Part shown: positions 51,142 through 59,113 of the stretch, one piece after another
Position numbering within the stretch: the first letter of the stretch is position 1
Layout: each line of letters begins with the position of its first letter
Origin: Clostridiales bacterium
Lineage (GTDB): Bacteria > Bacillota > Sulfobacillia > RBS10-35
Assembly (NCBI GenBank): GCA_018729555.1
Contig: JAHHQG010000026.1
Coordinates: 124,001-188,000, forward strand
DNA length: 64,000 bases
Direction: 5' to 3'
Translations under genes and position numbers: made by a program
The notes under the pieces: model-generated
What the model was told of the DNA's origin: nothing
Databases searched by the model: none
Seen by the model: only the letters and a program-made list of their open reading frames with translations

Positions 51142-52512
51142 TTAGTCCAGGAGCCAGACGAAACGGGCGATGACCACCAGGGCCAGGAGCCACATCAGCC
51201 AGTGGACTTCCTTGCCCTTTCCCTGGAGGAGCTTCATCAGGGGGTAGAGGACCAGTCCGGCGGCCACTCCGTTGGCGATGCTGTAGGTGAAGGGCATGAG
51301 GACGATGGTGAGGAAAGCGGGGAGGGCTTCCCCGAAGTCGTCCCAGCGGATCTCCTTCACCATGGCCATCATGAGAACCCCCACGATGATGAGGGCGGGG
51401 GCGGTGGCGGCATCGGGGATGAGGCCCGCCAGGGGCGAGAAGAAGATGGAGAGGAGGAAGAGGATCCCCGTCACCACGGCCGTGAGGCCGCTCCGTCCCC
51501 CGGCAGCGACGCCGGCGGCGCTTTCGATGTAGGCCGTCACGGTGCTGGTCCCCAGGACGGCCCCGGCGCTGACGGCGGCGGCATCCACCGCAAGGGCCCG
51601 CCCCACCCGGGGGAAGGTGCCGTTCTCCTGGAGGATCCCCGCCCGCTGCGCCGTGCCGATGATGGTCCCCAGCGAGTCGAAGAGCTCCACGAAGGTGAAG
51701 GTGAAGACCACCGTCAAAAGGCCCATGCTGAGGGCCCCCAGGATATCCAGCTGGCCCACGATGAACTGGGAGCTCTGGGGTAGGTGGATGGGGGAGAAGC
51801 CTTCAGGGATCCGGGTGACGCCGAAGGGAATGCCGATGAGCATGGTCCCGAGGATGCCCAAGAGGATGGCTCCCCGCACCCTAAGGGCCATGAGGATCCC
51901 CATGAGGAGGAGGCCCAGGAGGGCCACCGCCGTGGTCGGATAAAAGAGGTTTCCCAGGGCAATGCTGGTATCCAAGGGGGTGGTGGCGGCGCTTCCCTGA
52001 TTTTCGATGACCTGGCTGAGGGTTTCGGGGCTCAAGGAGAGGTGAATCGTGGTGATACCCGAAAGCTTCATGCCGACCAGGGTGATGAAGAGGCCGATGC
52101 CCACGGTGATGGCGTACTTCAGCCCCTGGGGGATGGCCTCGATGATCATCTGGCGGACCCGCGTAACCGTCAAAAGGAGAAAAACGATTCCGGAGATGAA
52201 CACGGCACCCAGGGCCGTCTGCCAGGGAACGCCCATCCCCAGGACCACTGTGAAGGTGAAAAAGGCGTTCAGGCCCATCCCGGGGGCCAGGGCGATGGGG
52301 TAGTTGACCAAAAGACCCATGGCCAGGGTGGCGAGGCCTGCCCCCAGGGCGGTGGCAAAAAAGACGCCGTCCCGCGGCATGCCGGCCATGCCGAGGATGG
52401 AAGGGTTGACGAAAAGGATGTAGGCCATGGCCATGAAGGTGGTGGCGCCGGCCACGATTTCGGTGCGCACATCGGTGCCCAGTTCCTTCAACCGAAAGAG
52501 ACGCTCCAGCAC
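51142..52512 (-). CDS. NCS2-family purine permease (AzgA/PbuG type)
   Basis: A 456-residue permease with about twelve membrane segments of the hypoxanthine/guanine/adenine branch of NCS2: GATTFMAMAYILFVNPSIL near the start, APGMGLNAFF and the QRAGILQENGTFPRVGRAL and GTSTVTAYIESAAG motifs. It takes up purine bases with protons. The GTG at 52512 after GAGAGGGG is chosen; the frame is open far upstream but crosses the promoter. A promoter and a leader hairpin are visible upstream. Confidence 0.9.
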   Translation of the reverse strand: MLERLFRLKELGTDVRTEIVAGATTFMAMAYILFVNPSILGMAGMPRDGVFFATALGAGLATLAMGLLVNYPIALAPGMGLNAFFTFTVVLGMGVPWQTALGAVFISGIVFLLLTVTRVRQMIIEAIPQGLKYAITVGIGLFITLVGMKLSGITTIHLSLSPETLSQVIENQGSAATTPLDTSIALGNLFYPTTAVALLGLLLMGILMALRVRGAILLGILGTMLIGIPFGVTRIPEGFSPIHLPQSSQFIVGQLDILGALSMGLLTVVFTFTFVELFDSLGTIIGTAQRAGILQENGTFPRVGRALAVDAAAVSAGAVLGTSTVTAYIESAAGVAAGGRSGLTAVVTGILFLLSIFFSPLAGLIPDAATAPALIIVGVLMMAMVKEIRWDDFGEALPAFLTIVLMPFTYSIANGVAAGLVLYPLMKLLQGKGKEVHWLMWLLALVVIARFVWLLD

Positions 52513-52539
52513 GGCATCCCCTCTCCCGAATAAAGATAA

Positions 52540-52583
52540 CGTCCGGAAGGTGGCATGGCATGACAGCTCGAACATTCCGGACG
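52540..52583 (-). promoter_or_regulatory. Leader hairpin of the purine permease gene
   Basis: On the minus strand, CGTCCGGAA (52583-52575) pairs with TTCCGGACG (52548-52540), a perfect 9-bp stem with a 26-base loop, starting almost exactly at the predicted transcription start. It does not match the guanine/adenine riboswitch core. A CGAACATT word resembling a PurR box (52569-52576) overlaps the stem and loop. Its role as an RNA or DNA site is open. Confidence 0.45.
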
Positions 52584-52588
52584 AAGTT

Positions 52589-52617
52589 AACGTAAACGAT
52601 CTGATAAGACAGGTCAA
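52589..52617 (-). promoter_or_regulatory. Promoter of the purine permease gene
   Basis: On the minus strand TTGACC (52617-52612) and TACGTT (52594-52589) are separated by 17 bases, a good sigma-A spacing. The predicted start of transcription near 52582 leaves a leader of about 70 bases before the GTG. Confidence 0.65.
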
Positions 52618-52698
52618 GAGGAAAGGGTTGGGGGTCGGAGGAGGGGGGAGGGAATTGCTCCCCAGCGTAGAATGGAGGTAAGAGGGAAGGTGCCCAAC

Positions 52699-53034
52699 AT
52701 GCCTGAATTGCCCAGGATCCATGACGGGACCTTTGCCGACGAGGTCTTCCGCGCCAGCCAGCCCACCCTGGTGGAGTTCTGGGCGGAATGGTGCCAGCCC
52801 TGCCAGGTGGCCGACAAGATCCTCCAGGAAGTGGCGGCCGCCTTCGGACCGGCCCTGCGGGTGGTCCGGCTGGATGTGGATGAGAGCCCGGTGGCACCCT
52901 TGCTCTACGGAGTCCACACGGTGCCCACCCTGATCCTCTTCCGGCAGGAAGAAGAAAAGCTCAGGGTCACCGGTACCTTCAGCAAAGAGTCCCTCCTGCG
53001 CAAGATCCGCGACGCGCTGCAGACGCCCCGATGA
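52699..53034 (+). CDS. Thioredoxin-family protein
   Basis: A 111-residue thioredoxin-fold protein with the active site WCQPC (C32, C35) in place of the common WCGPC, and the cis-proline loop TVPTLILF. It is probably cytoplasmic, because no signal peptide is seen. ATG at 52699 lies eight bases after AGGGAAGG. It overlaps the TPR gene by four bases (ATGA), so the two products may work together. Confidence 0.88.
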   Translation: MPELPRIHDGTFADEVFRASQPTLVEFWAEWCQPCQVADKILQEVAAAFGPALRVVRLDVDESPVAPLLYGVHTVPTLILFRQEEEKLRVTGTFSKESLLRKIRDALQTPR

Positions 53035-54275
53035 CGGACGACACGCGGCAAGAGGCTAAAGCCCGCCTGCGACAGCTCATTGAAAAGGATCCTCGCCATT
53101 TCACCGCCCTGAGGATCCTGGGGGCCATGCACCTGGAAGACGGGGAAGCCCAAGAGGCCCTTCGCCTTCTGCAACAAGCCGTGGCCCTCTCGCCCCAGGA
53201 TCCTACGGCCCGCTACCTCTTAGGGGTCGCCCAGGGGGCCTGCGGCGACGCGGAGGGAGCCATCGCCACCTGGCGCCACCTGATCCGCCGGTATCCCCGC
53301 CACGTCGGGGCCCATTACATGCTGGGAAAGACCTATGGCGCCCGGGGTATGGGGGATATGGCCCTTTACCATCTGCGCCAGGCTCTCCAGGGCTTGGAGA
53401 AAGCAGCTGCGAAGACCGATGAGGTGCCCATCCGCCCTGCCCAGATCCATGAGGCCGTGGCGGAGGTCTACCTCCTCCAGGGCCGCCGGAAGGAAGCTAT
53501 CGCCGCCTGGCAAAGGGTCGCCGAAGATCAGCCGGAGGATCCTTCGCCCTGGGTCAACATGGGGGCCGCCTATCTGGCCCTAGGCCAGCGGGAGGAGGCG
53601 GCAAGGGCCCTGGAAGAGGCCCGGCGCCGGGGGGCCGACGGTTCCCTTTTCCATCAGAACCGGGGGCTGGTGGCCCTGGCCCTGGGCCGGCCCGCCGAAG
53701 CCGAGGAAGCCTTCCGCCAGGCGGCCGACGCCGACCCAAGCCATCCTCTCCCGTACCTCCACCTGGGCAATGCGCTGGCCCTCCAGGGGCGGGAGGAGGA
53801 GGCCCGGGAAGCGTGGGAAAGGGTCCTTCGCCTGGACCCCGACCACGAGGACGCCCTCTTCAATCTGGCCGTCTATCATGCCCGCCGCCACCGGTGGGAG
53901 GATGCCTTCTCCCTCTGGGAAAAGGTTCGGCGCAAGAACCCCCGCCACAGCCTGGCCTGGGTCCATCCGGCGGAAATCCACCTTCAGCGCGGAGATTTCC
54001 CCCGGGCCCTCGCCCTGGCGGAAGAATGGACGGCGAAGGTGCCCGAGGAAGGCCTAGCATGGTATTACCTCGGGCTGGCATCCTTGGCGGTCGGGGAGGA
54101 GGACCGGGGAAAAGGGGCGTATCAACGCTTGCGCTCCCTCCGGCACGACGATGGCCGCACCCGCTTCTTGGGCGATCTCCTGGCCATGGCTCAGGGCAAG
54201 GGAGCCGGCCCACAGCCGCGGCCCTTGTCGCCGGGGGAAGAGGCGGTCTGGCGGCGCCTTTTGCAGTTAGGCTAG
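53031..54275 (+). CDS. Tetratricopeptide-repeat protein
   Basis: A 414-residue soluble protein made almost entirely of about ten TPR-like helical hairpins (for example AVAEVYLLQGRRKEAIAAWQ and PYLHLGNALALQGREEEARE). No enzymatic domain or signal peptide. TPR arrays mediate protein contacts; the partner is unknown, with the cotranscribed thioredoxin the obvious candidate. The first hairpin (EDGEAQEALRLLQQAVALSPQDP) starts near residue 40. Confidence 0.85.
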   Translation: MTDDTRQEAKARLRQLIEKDPRHFTALRILGAMHLEDGEAQEALRLLQQAVALSPQDPTARYLLGVAQGACGDAEGAIATWRHLIRRYPRHVGAHYMLGKTYGARGMGDMALYHLRQALQGLEKAAAKTDEVPIRPAQIHEAVAEVYLLQGRRKEAIAAWQRVAEDQPEDPSPWVNMGAAYLALGQREEAARALEEARRRGADGSLFHQNRGLVALALGRPAEAEEAFRQAADADPSHPLPYLHLGNALALQGREEEAREAWERVLRLDPDHEDALFNLAVYHARRHRWEDAFSLWEKVRRKNPRHSLAWVHPAEIHLQRGDFPRALALAEEWTAKVPEEGLAWYYLGLASLAVGEEDRGKGAYQRLRSLRHDDGRTRFLGDLLAMAQGKGAGPQPRPLSPGEEAVWRRLLQLG

Positions 54276-54300
54276 GGTAAAGGTCAGAAGGAGGTCGCCC

Positions 54301-55623
54301 ATGGATCTGGCCGGTCCGGGGTCCCGCGCCCTTTTCGCCCGGGCCCGGAAGGTTTCGCCCGGGGGAGTCCACAGCCCCGTGCGGGCCTTTCAGGCGGTGG
54401 GAGGGACGCCCCTTTTCCTGGAGCGGGGTCAGGGGCCTTACGTCTGGGATGTGGATGGACGGCGCTATATCGATTACGTCATGAGCTGGGGGGCCCTCCC
54501 TTTGGGCCATGCCCCCCTTCCGGTGGTGGAGGCCATCCGTCGGAGGGCCCAGCTGGGAACCACCTTCGGTGCCCCTTGCCGGGAAGAGGTGGAGCTGGCG
54601 GAAACTATCCTGGAGGCCTTTCCCGCCATGGAGGAGGTGCGCTTTGTCAATTCGGGGACGGAAGCCCTCATGAGCGCCCTCCGGCTGGCCCGGGCCTACA
54701 CCGGCCGCTCCAAGTTCCTGAAGTTCCGCGGCTGCTACCACGGCCACGCCGATCCCTTTCTGGTGCAGGCGGGCTCGGGGGCCCTCACCCTGGGCCAGCC
54801 TTCCAGCCCCGGGGTACCTCCGGAGGCCGTGGCCCATACCCTCCTGGCCGACTACAACGACCTGGAGGGCGTCCAGGAGATCTTCCGGCAGCACGGGGAT
54901 GAGCTGGCGGCGGTGGTGGTGGAGCCGGTGGCCGCCAACATGGGGCTGGTGCCCCCGGCTCCGGGGTTCCTGGAGCTCCTTCGGACCCTCACCCGCCGCC
55001 ACGGCGCCCTCCTCATCTTCGATGAGGTGATCACCGGGTTCCGCCTCGCCTGGGGCGGCGCCCAGGCCTATTACGGCATCGAGCCGGACATCACCACCTG
55101 GGGGAAGATCATCGGAGGCGGCCTTCCCGTGGGGGCCTACGGCGGGAAGCGGGAGATCATGGAGCTGGTGTCGCCGGCCGGCCCCATGTACCAGGCCGGC
55201 ACCCTTTCGGGAAACCCCCTCGCCATGGCGGCCGGCCTGGCCACCCTGCGCCTCCTGCAAAAGGAAAATCCTTACCCCCGCTGGGAAGAGACGGCCCGCA
55301 GCGTGGCGGAAGCCTTCAGCGCCGCGGGACCCCTCCTCCGGGAAGCCGGCCTGGAACCCCCTCTGCAGGTGAGGCGGGTGGGCACCCTGGTGGGGATCAG
55401 CTTCGCAAGCCAGCCGCCCCGGGATTCGGCCACCGCCATGGCGGTGGACGGTGACCTTTACGCCCGCTTCTTCCAGGCCCTTCTGGCGGAAGGGATCTAC
55501 CTTCCCCCGTCTCCTTACGAGATCCTCTTTGTCTCGCCCGTCCACACCAAAGAGATCCGCACCCTCACGGAGATGGCGGTGCGCCAGGCGGCCCGCCGGT
55601 TGGCCAAGGAGAGGAGGCCCTGA
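54301..55623 (+). CDS. hemL: Glutamate-1-semialdehyde 2,1-aminomutase
   Basis: A 440-residue fold-type I PLP enzyme with the HemL motifs: GGVHSPVRAFQAVGGTPLF at the start, GTEALMSALRLARAYTGR, DEVITGFR and the PLP lysine K269 in TWGKIIGGGLPVGAYGG. It makes 5-aminolevulinate for tetrapyrroles, which connects loosely to the cobalamin-related genes at the other end of the window. ATG follows AGGAGGT. No other heme gene is adjacent. Confidence 0.95.
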   Translation: MDLAGPGSRALFARARKVSPGGVHSPVRAFQAVGGTPLFLERGQGPYVWDVDGRRYIDYVMSWGALPLGHAPLPVVEAIRRRAQLGTTFGAPCREEVELAETILEAFPAMEEVRFVNSGTEALMSALRLARAYTGRSKFLKFRGCYHGHADPFLVQAGSGALTLGQPSSPGVPPEAVAHTLLADYNDLEGVQEIFRQHGDELAAVVVEPVAANMGLVPPAPGFLELLRTLTRRHGALLIFDEVITGFRLAWGGAQAYYGIEPDITTWGKIIGGGLPVGAYGGKREIMELVSPAGPMYQAGTLSGNPLAMAAGLATLRLLQKENPYPRWEETARSVAEAFSAAGPLLREAGLEPPLQVRRVGTLVGISFASQPPRDSATAMAVDGDLYARFFQALLAEGIYLPPSPYEILFVSPVHTKEIRTLTEMAVRQAARRLAKERRP

Positions 55624-55626
55624 GGC

Positions 55627-56532
55627 GTGGAGCATCTTCCCCAGGTAGTGGCCTTCGTGGGGCCGGCCGGAACGGGGAAGAGCCACCGGGCTTCCCTCTT
55701 GGCGGAAGATCTGGGCATCCCCGCCATCATCGACGACGGCCTCTTGATCCTCCACGGCCACATCGCCGCCGGCACTTCCGCCAAGCGGGAACCCACGGCC
55801 ATGGCGGCTGTCCGCCGGGCCGTCTTCGCCGACCCCCAGCATGCCCGGGAAGTGCGGGAAGCCCTCCTAAAATCGGGGGCCGAGCGGGTCCTCGTCCTAG
55901 GCACGTCCAAAGAGATGGTCCATCTCATCTGCGATGCCCTGGACCTTCCCCGGCCCCAGCGGTACATCCCGATCCACGAGGTGGCCAGCCCCGAGGAGAT
56001 GCGCCAGGCCCGGCGGATCCGCCGCTCCCAGGGAAAGCATGTGATCCCCGCCCCCACGTTGGAAGTGAAGCGGAGCTTTTCCGGCTACCTGGTGGACCCC
56101 CTCCGGGTTTTCACCCGCCGCTCCCAGCCGGGCCCTCCCGTGGAAAAGTCGGTGGTCCGGCCCACTTACAGCGCCTTGGGGCGCTTTTTCATCGACGATG
56201 CCGTCATCGGCGCCATCGCCCGCTACGGGGCGAGGAGCGTTCCGGGCGTCCTGGATGTCCGCTGGGGATCCATCGACACCCGCCCCGAGGGCATCCGCCT
56301 GCGGCTGGACATCTGGCTTCCCGTGGACCAGCCCCTGCCCCCCATCCTGGAAGCGGTGCAAAAAAAAGTGCGCCAGGACGTGGAAGCCATGACGGCCCTC
56401 AACGTCCTGGCGGTGGATCTGGTGGTCCGCCGGCTACGGCGCACGGGCGAACCGGTGGTGGCCGATCTCGACCGTGACCGGCAGGGTGAAGATCCACTTG
56501 CTGGTGGCCCGGCGCGGATCGTAGAAGAATAG
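55627..56532 (+). CDS. P-loop NTPase fused to an Asp23/Gls24-like domain
   Basis: A 301-residue protein. Residues 1-150 hold a P-loop (VGPAGTGKSHRASLLAE) followed by DDGLLILHGHIAAG. The stretch RRIRRSQGKHVIPAPTLEVKRSFSGYLVDPLRVF is a linker typical of this group. The C-terminal part (DDAVIGAIARYGARSVPGVLDV, then LDIWLPVDQPLPPILEAVQKKVRQDVEAMT) resembles Asp23/Gls24 envelope-stress proteins. GTG start. The last about 33 codons overlap the convergent sleB gene by 99 bases. The function is unknown. Confidence 0.72.
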   Translation: MEHLPQVVAFVGPAGTGKSHRASLLAEDLGIPAIIDDGLLILHGHIAAGTSAKREPTAMAAVRRAVFADPQHAREVREALLKSGAERVLVLGTSKEMVHLICDALDLPRPQRYIPIHEVASPEEMRQARRIRRSQGKHVIPAPTLEVKRSFSGYLVDPLRVFTRRSQPGPPVEKSVVRPTYSALGRFFIDDAVIGAIARYGARSVPGVLDVRWGSIDTRPEGIRLRLDIWLPVDQPLPPILEAVQKKVRQDVEAMTALNVLAVDLVVRRLRRTGEPVVADLDRDRQGEDPLAGGPARIVEE

Positions 56533-57318
56533 GGCTCCGCGGGTGGGATCTTCCCCGTACAGGGCCGCCTTGGCCGCCTGGAGGGCGGAAGCGCTGGGCC
56601 CTTTGGCAAAGAGCTCGTTCCTGATGCCCTGGAACTGACCGGGCGCGTAGATGACATCCCGGATGGTCTTGGGGAAGCCCGGCGCCAACACCCGGTTGAT
56701 GACGACGGCACCCACCGCCACCTGCCCCAGGAAGGGTTCATCGGGATCAGGGGCTTCGGCATAGATGATCTTGGCCAGAAGCCAAAGGTCCTCTTCCGTG
56801 AAGGGGATCCGGGGCTGGGGTGCCGGTTCCTGAGCCACCTCCTCCTTTTGGGGTTCTTCGTAGGGAGGCCGATCGGGATCGTCGATGACGATGGCCTGGG
56901 CCTCCTCATCCCAGCTCACCCGAGCCCCGTAGGCTTCAAAGAGGAGCCTCAGGGGTACCATGAAGGCGTAGTTGTCGTAGGCAAAGGGAGCCCGGGGGAG
57001 CTCCGTTTCCCCCGCAGGGGTATAGAGGGTGGGGCGGCCCTGAACCAGGGTGATGACCGTCCCCCGGCCGAAGGCCCGCAGCCAGAAGCGATCGCTGGCC
57101 ATCTCCACTTTAAAGCCGAAGCGAGGGAGGATTTCCTCCGCCGGCCCATAGGAGACGCCGTCGACGATGACCACGCCAGGGATGGCTTCCTTCTGACCGT
57201 TCACCACCACCCCCACGGGGGTTTGGGCCCGGACGGACCCGGAAGGGAGAAGGGCGGCGGCCACCAGCAAGGCGCCGCCCAGGGCGATGACCTGCTGCCA
57301 ACGACGTTTGCTATTCAT
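56434..57318 (-). CDS. Spore cortex-lytic/cell-wall hydrolase SleB type
   Basis: A 294-residue exported protein: signal peptide (residues 1-31), a copper-amine-oxidase-like stalk domain (about 35-150, with VPLRLLFEAYGARVSWDEEAQAIVI), a Pro/Glu-rich linker, and the SleB hydrolase domain (EDLWLLAKIIYAEAPDEP-like start, GQVAVGAVVINRV). It cleaves cortex or cell-wall glycan. The start at 57318 has no ribosome site, and an in-frame ATG lies at 57330; see the promoter finding. The IS element begins only 42 bases upstream of the start. Confidence 0.87.
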   Translation of the reverse strand: MNSKRRWQQVIALGGALLVAAALLPSGSVRAQTPVGVVVNGQKEAIPGVVIVDGVSYGPAEEILPRFGFKVEMASDRFWLRAFGRGTVITLVQGRPTLYTPAGETELPRAPFAYDNYAFMVPLRLLFEAYGARVSWDEEAQAIVIDDPDRPPYEEPQKEEVAQEPAPQPRIPFTEEDLWLLAKIIYAEAPDPDEPFLGQVAVGAVVINRVLAPGFPKTIRDVIYAPGQFQGIRNELFAKGPSASALQAAKAALYGEDPTRGALFFYDPRRATSKWIFTLPVTVEIGHHRFARAP

Positions 57319-57415
57319 GGCTGGTAGCATACCCAAAAAGATGCCAAGAGACAACTTGACATGAATTCCCCCGCGCAAGCCCCGGACTTCAGTCCGGGGA
57401 AAAGAAGGGAGAATT

Positions 57416-57424
57416 TGGTATAAT
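57416..57424 (+). promoter_or_regulatory. Extended -10 promoter of tnpB
   Basis: TGGTATAAT is a perfect extended -10 element (TGn plus TATAAT) 35 bases before the tnpB start; no matching -35 is seen. Confidence 0.6.
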
Positions 57425-57458
57425 ATCATCATGAAAACCCGGCAGGTGGTCCAAAAGC

Positions 57459-58840
57459 ATGTCGAGATCGGAACCGACTTTCGTACTCGAACTTCCCCTT
57501 CGCGCCCAGATCTGGCAGGCCCATATCCTCGAAAAGCGCTTTGAAGCCGCCCGGAATCTCTACAACGCGGTGCTGGCCGAAGGATTCGAACGGCTTCGTG
57601 CCATGTGTCGGGATCCCGGATACGAAGCGGCAAAAAAGGAGAGTGATCCAGGGGAAAGAAGAAAACGCTTTTCCGGTTTGAGGCGGGAGTACGGCTTCAC
57701 CGAGTACGACTTGCACCGGTACGTCACCGAACTCAGGAAAAGCTGGATCGGGGATCATCTCGGTCCGCACGAAGCCCAGAAGCTGGCCACCCGGGCCTTT
57801 CAGGCCCTGGAACGCTGGTCGTACGGCCGGGGAGGAAAGCCGCGCTTCAAGGGAAAGAACCGGATCAAAAGCCTGGTTCTTTCCGTCGAAGGAAAAACCG
57901 CGTCCGCCGGACTCATCTGGAAAGAGGATCATCTCTACTGGCGCGGGCTTCAGCTCCCGGCGCTGATCGACCGGCGGGATCCGGTGGTGCGGTACGGGCT
58001 GGACCGGCCCGTAAAATACGCCCGCATCGTCCGCCGGATGGGGAAGGACGGGTGGCGGTACTTCGTTCAGCTGATTCTGGAAGGCGATCCCTTCCGGAAA
58101 CCGCCGGTTCCGGGGTCTGAAGCGATCGGCGGGATGGACCCCGGTCCGAAGCAGGTCGCCTGGTACGACGGCAAAGAGGCCGGGATCACTTCACTTGTCT
58201 CCCCGGCGTTGAAAGAACACCGGCGGGAACTTCGGCAACTCCACCGCAAGGCTGATCGCCAGCGCCGGGCGGCGAATCCGGAGAACCATCTCCCGGACGG
58301 TCGCGTCAAACCCGGGCCAAAGATCTGGCGCAAGACAAAGGCCTTCCTCCGAACCGAAGCGCGCATCCGCGAAATCGAGCGGAAAGAAAAAAGCGAACGG
58401 AAACGCTACCTGCACGAACTGGCCAACCGGTTCATCGCCAGGACCGCCTTCTGGAAGATCGAAAAGCCGAGCGTCAAAGCTTGGCAAAAAGCCGGTTACG
58501 GTAAAAGCATCAAGCGATCCGGGCTGGGAACGTTCGTGGGAATTCTGACCCGCAAGGCTGAGAGGGCCGGCGGGTGGGTCCTTTCGTTCGATCCCAGAAA
58601 GCCGAAACTGTCCCGGACGTGCATCTGCGGTCGCGTGGAACCCAAACCGCTATCTCAGAGGGTGCATCGCTGCCCGGAATGCGGTGTATGATGCACCGGG
58701 ATCTTTTCTCCGCCTTTCTGGCGGTATTCGTTGATCGCGATCATGCCCTCCACGTGGGCGAGGCACAGAAAGCCTGGCCGGACGCGGGCCCGCGTCTTCT
58801 GGCGGCGTGGAGGGCGGCCGGACGGTCGGATTCGATCTGA
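57459..58840 (+). pseudogene. tnpB: TnpB RNA-guided nuclease, frameshifted near the 3' end
   Basis: The first frame (410 codons) runs from LELPLRAQIWQAHILEKRFEAARNLYN through RuvC motifs with D227 (GGMDPGPK) and E335 (WKIEKPSVKAW) to the zinc finger (CICG, CPECG), then stops at 58689-58691. The rest of the protein continues in another frame as MMHRDLFSAFLAVFV to WRAAGRSDSI at 58840. One missing base near 58687 explains it. The third catalytic aspartate (in HRDLFSAF) is in the second frame. Start ATG 57459 after AGGTGG. Confidence 0.85.
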
Positions 58841-59040
58841 ATCCGGGCCGAACCCCCCAGGGGGGCAAGCCCCGAATCCGGGAGGAATCTTCCGGAACCT
58901 CGCATCGTCCCGGGGACAGAGGGGCTCGCCGGAGAAGTTCCGGGGAAAACGCCCGACGCCGCGGGCAGACCGCAAGGATGCCCTGCGGAGAGGGCGTCAA
59001 GTACCGCGGAACCCCCGGATTTCAATCCGGGGAGGGGTCA
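58841..59040 (+). ncRNA. Probable omega RNA (right-end element RNA)
   Basis: About 200 bases between the tnpB stop and the right end hold GC-rich inverted repeats and the end hairpin at 59013-59032. In TnpB systems this segment is the scaffold of the guide RNA, with the guide taken from the flank starting at 59041. The assignment rests on position and family knowledge only; no RNA data. Confidence 0.6.
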
Positions 59041-59113
59041 GGTGATAGGGCGGCTGTCTCTTTTGGCATGGGGGGATCGGTCCCTGAATAGGTGCCGGTA
59101 GGAGGGAAGGCAT

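Larger units (their letters stand above)
57361..59040 (+). mobile_element. IS200/IS605-type element carrying only tnpB
   Basis: Matching subterminal hairpins mark the ends: CCCCGGAC-TTCA-GTCCGGGG at 57380-57399 (left) and CCCCGGAT-TTCA-ATCCGGGG at 59013-59032 (right). The left flank ends in TTGAC (57356-57360), a target/TAM-like pentamer of this superfamily. No Y1 transposase gene is present, so the element depends on a transposase in trans. Exact ends are inferred from hairpin distance and the TTGAC flank. The element lies between sleB and nptA-like genes. Confidence 0.85.
57341..59069. repeat. Inverted repeat interrupted by the IS element
   Basis: The left arm ATGCCAAGAGACA (57341-57353) and the right arm TGTCTCTTTTGGCAT (59055-59069) are inverted copies differing by a two-base gap. 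Between them lies the whole IS200/IS605-type element. Without the element the arms would be 21 bases apart, forming a hairpin or operator between sleB and the phosphate transporter gene. Confidence 0.6.

Noticed and set aside
52513-52620. Guanine/adenine riboswitch before the purine permease
   Set aside because: The conserved joining segments of the purine aptamer are absent and only one hairpin is present.
52513-52917. Long N-terminal extension of the purine permease (to 591 residues)
   Set aside because: It would translate the promoter and overlap the thioredoxin gene; the permease fold starts at the GTG 52512.
57431-57544. Earlier tnpB start at ATG 57431
   Set aside because: It is in another frame and stops after 37 codons; AGGTGG supports the ATG at 57459.
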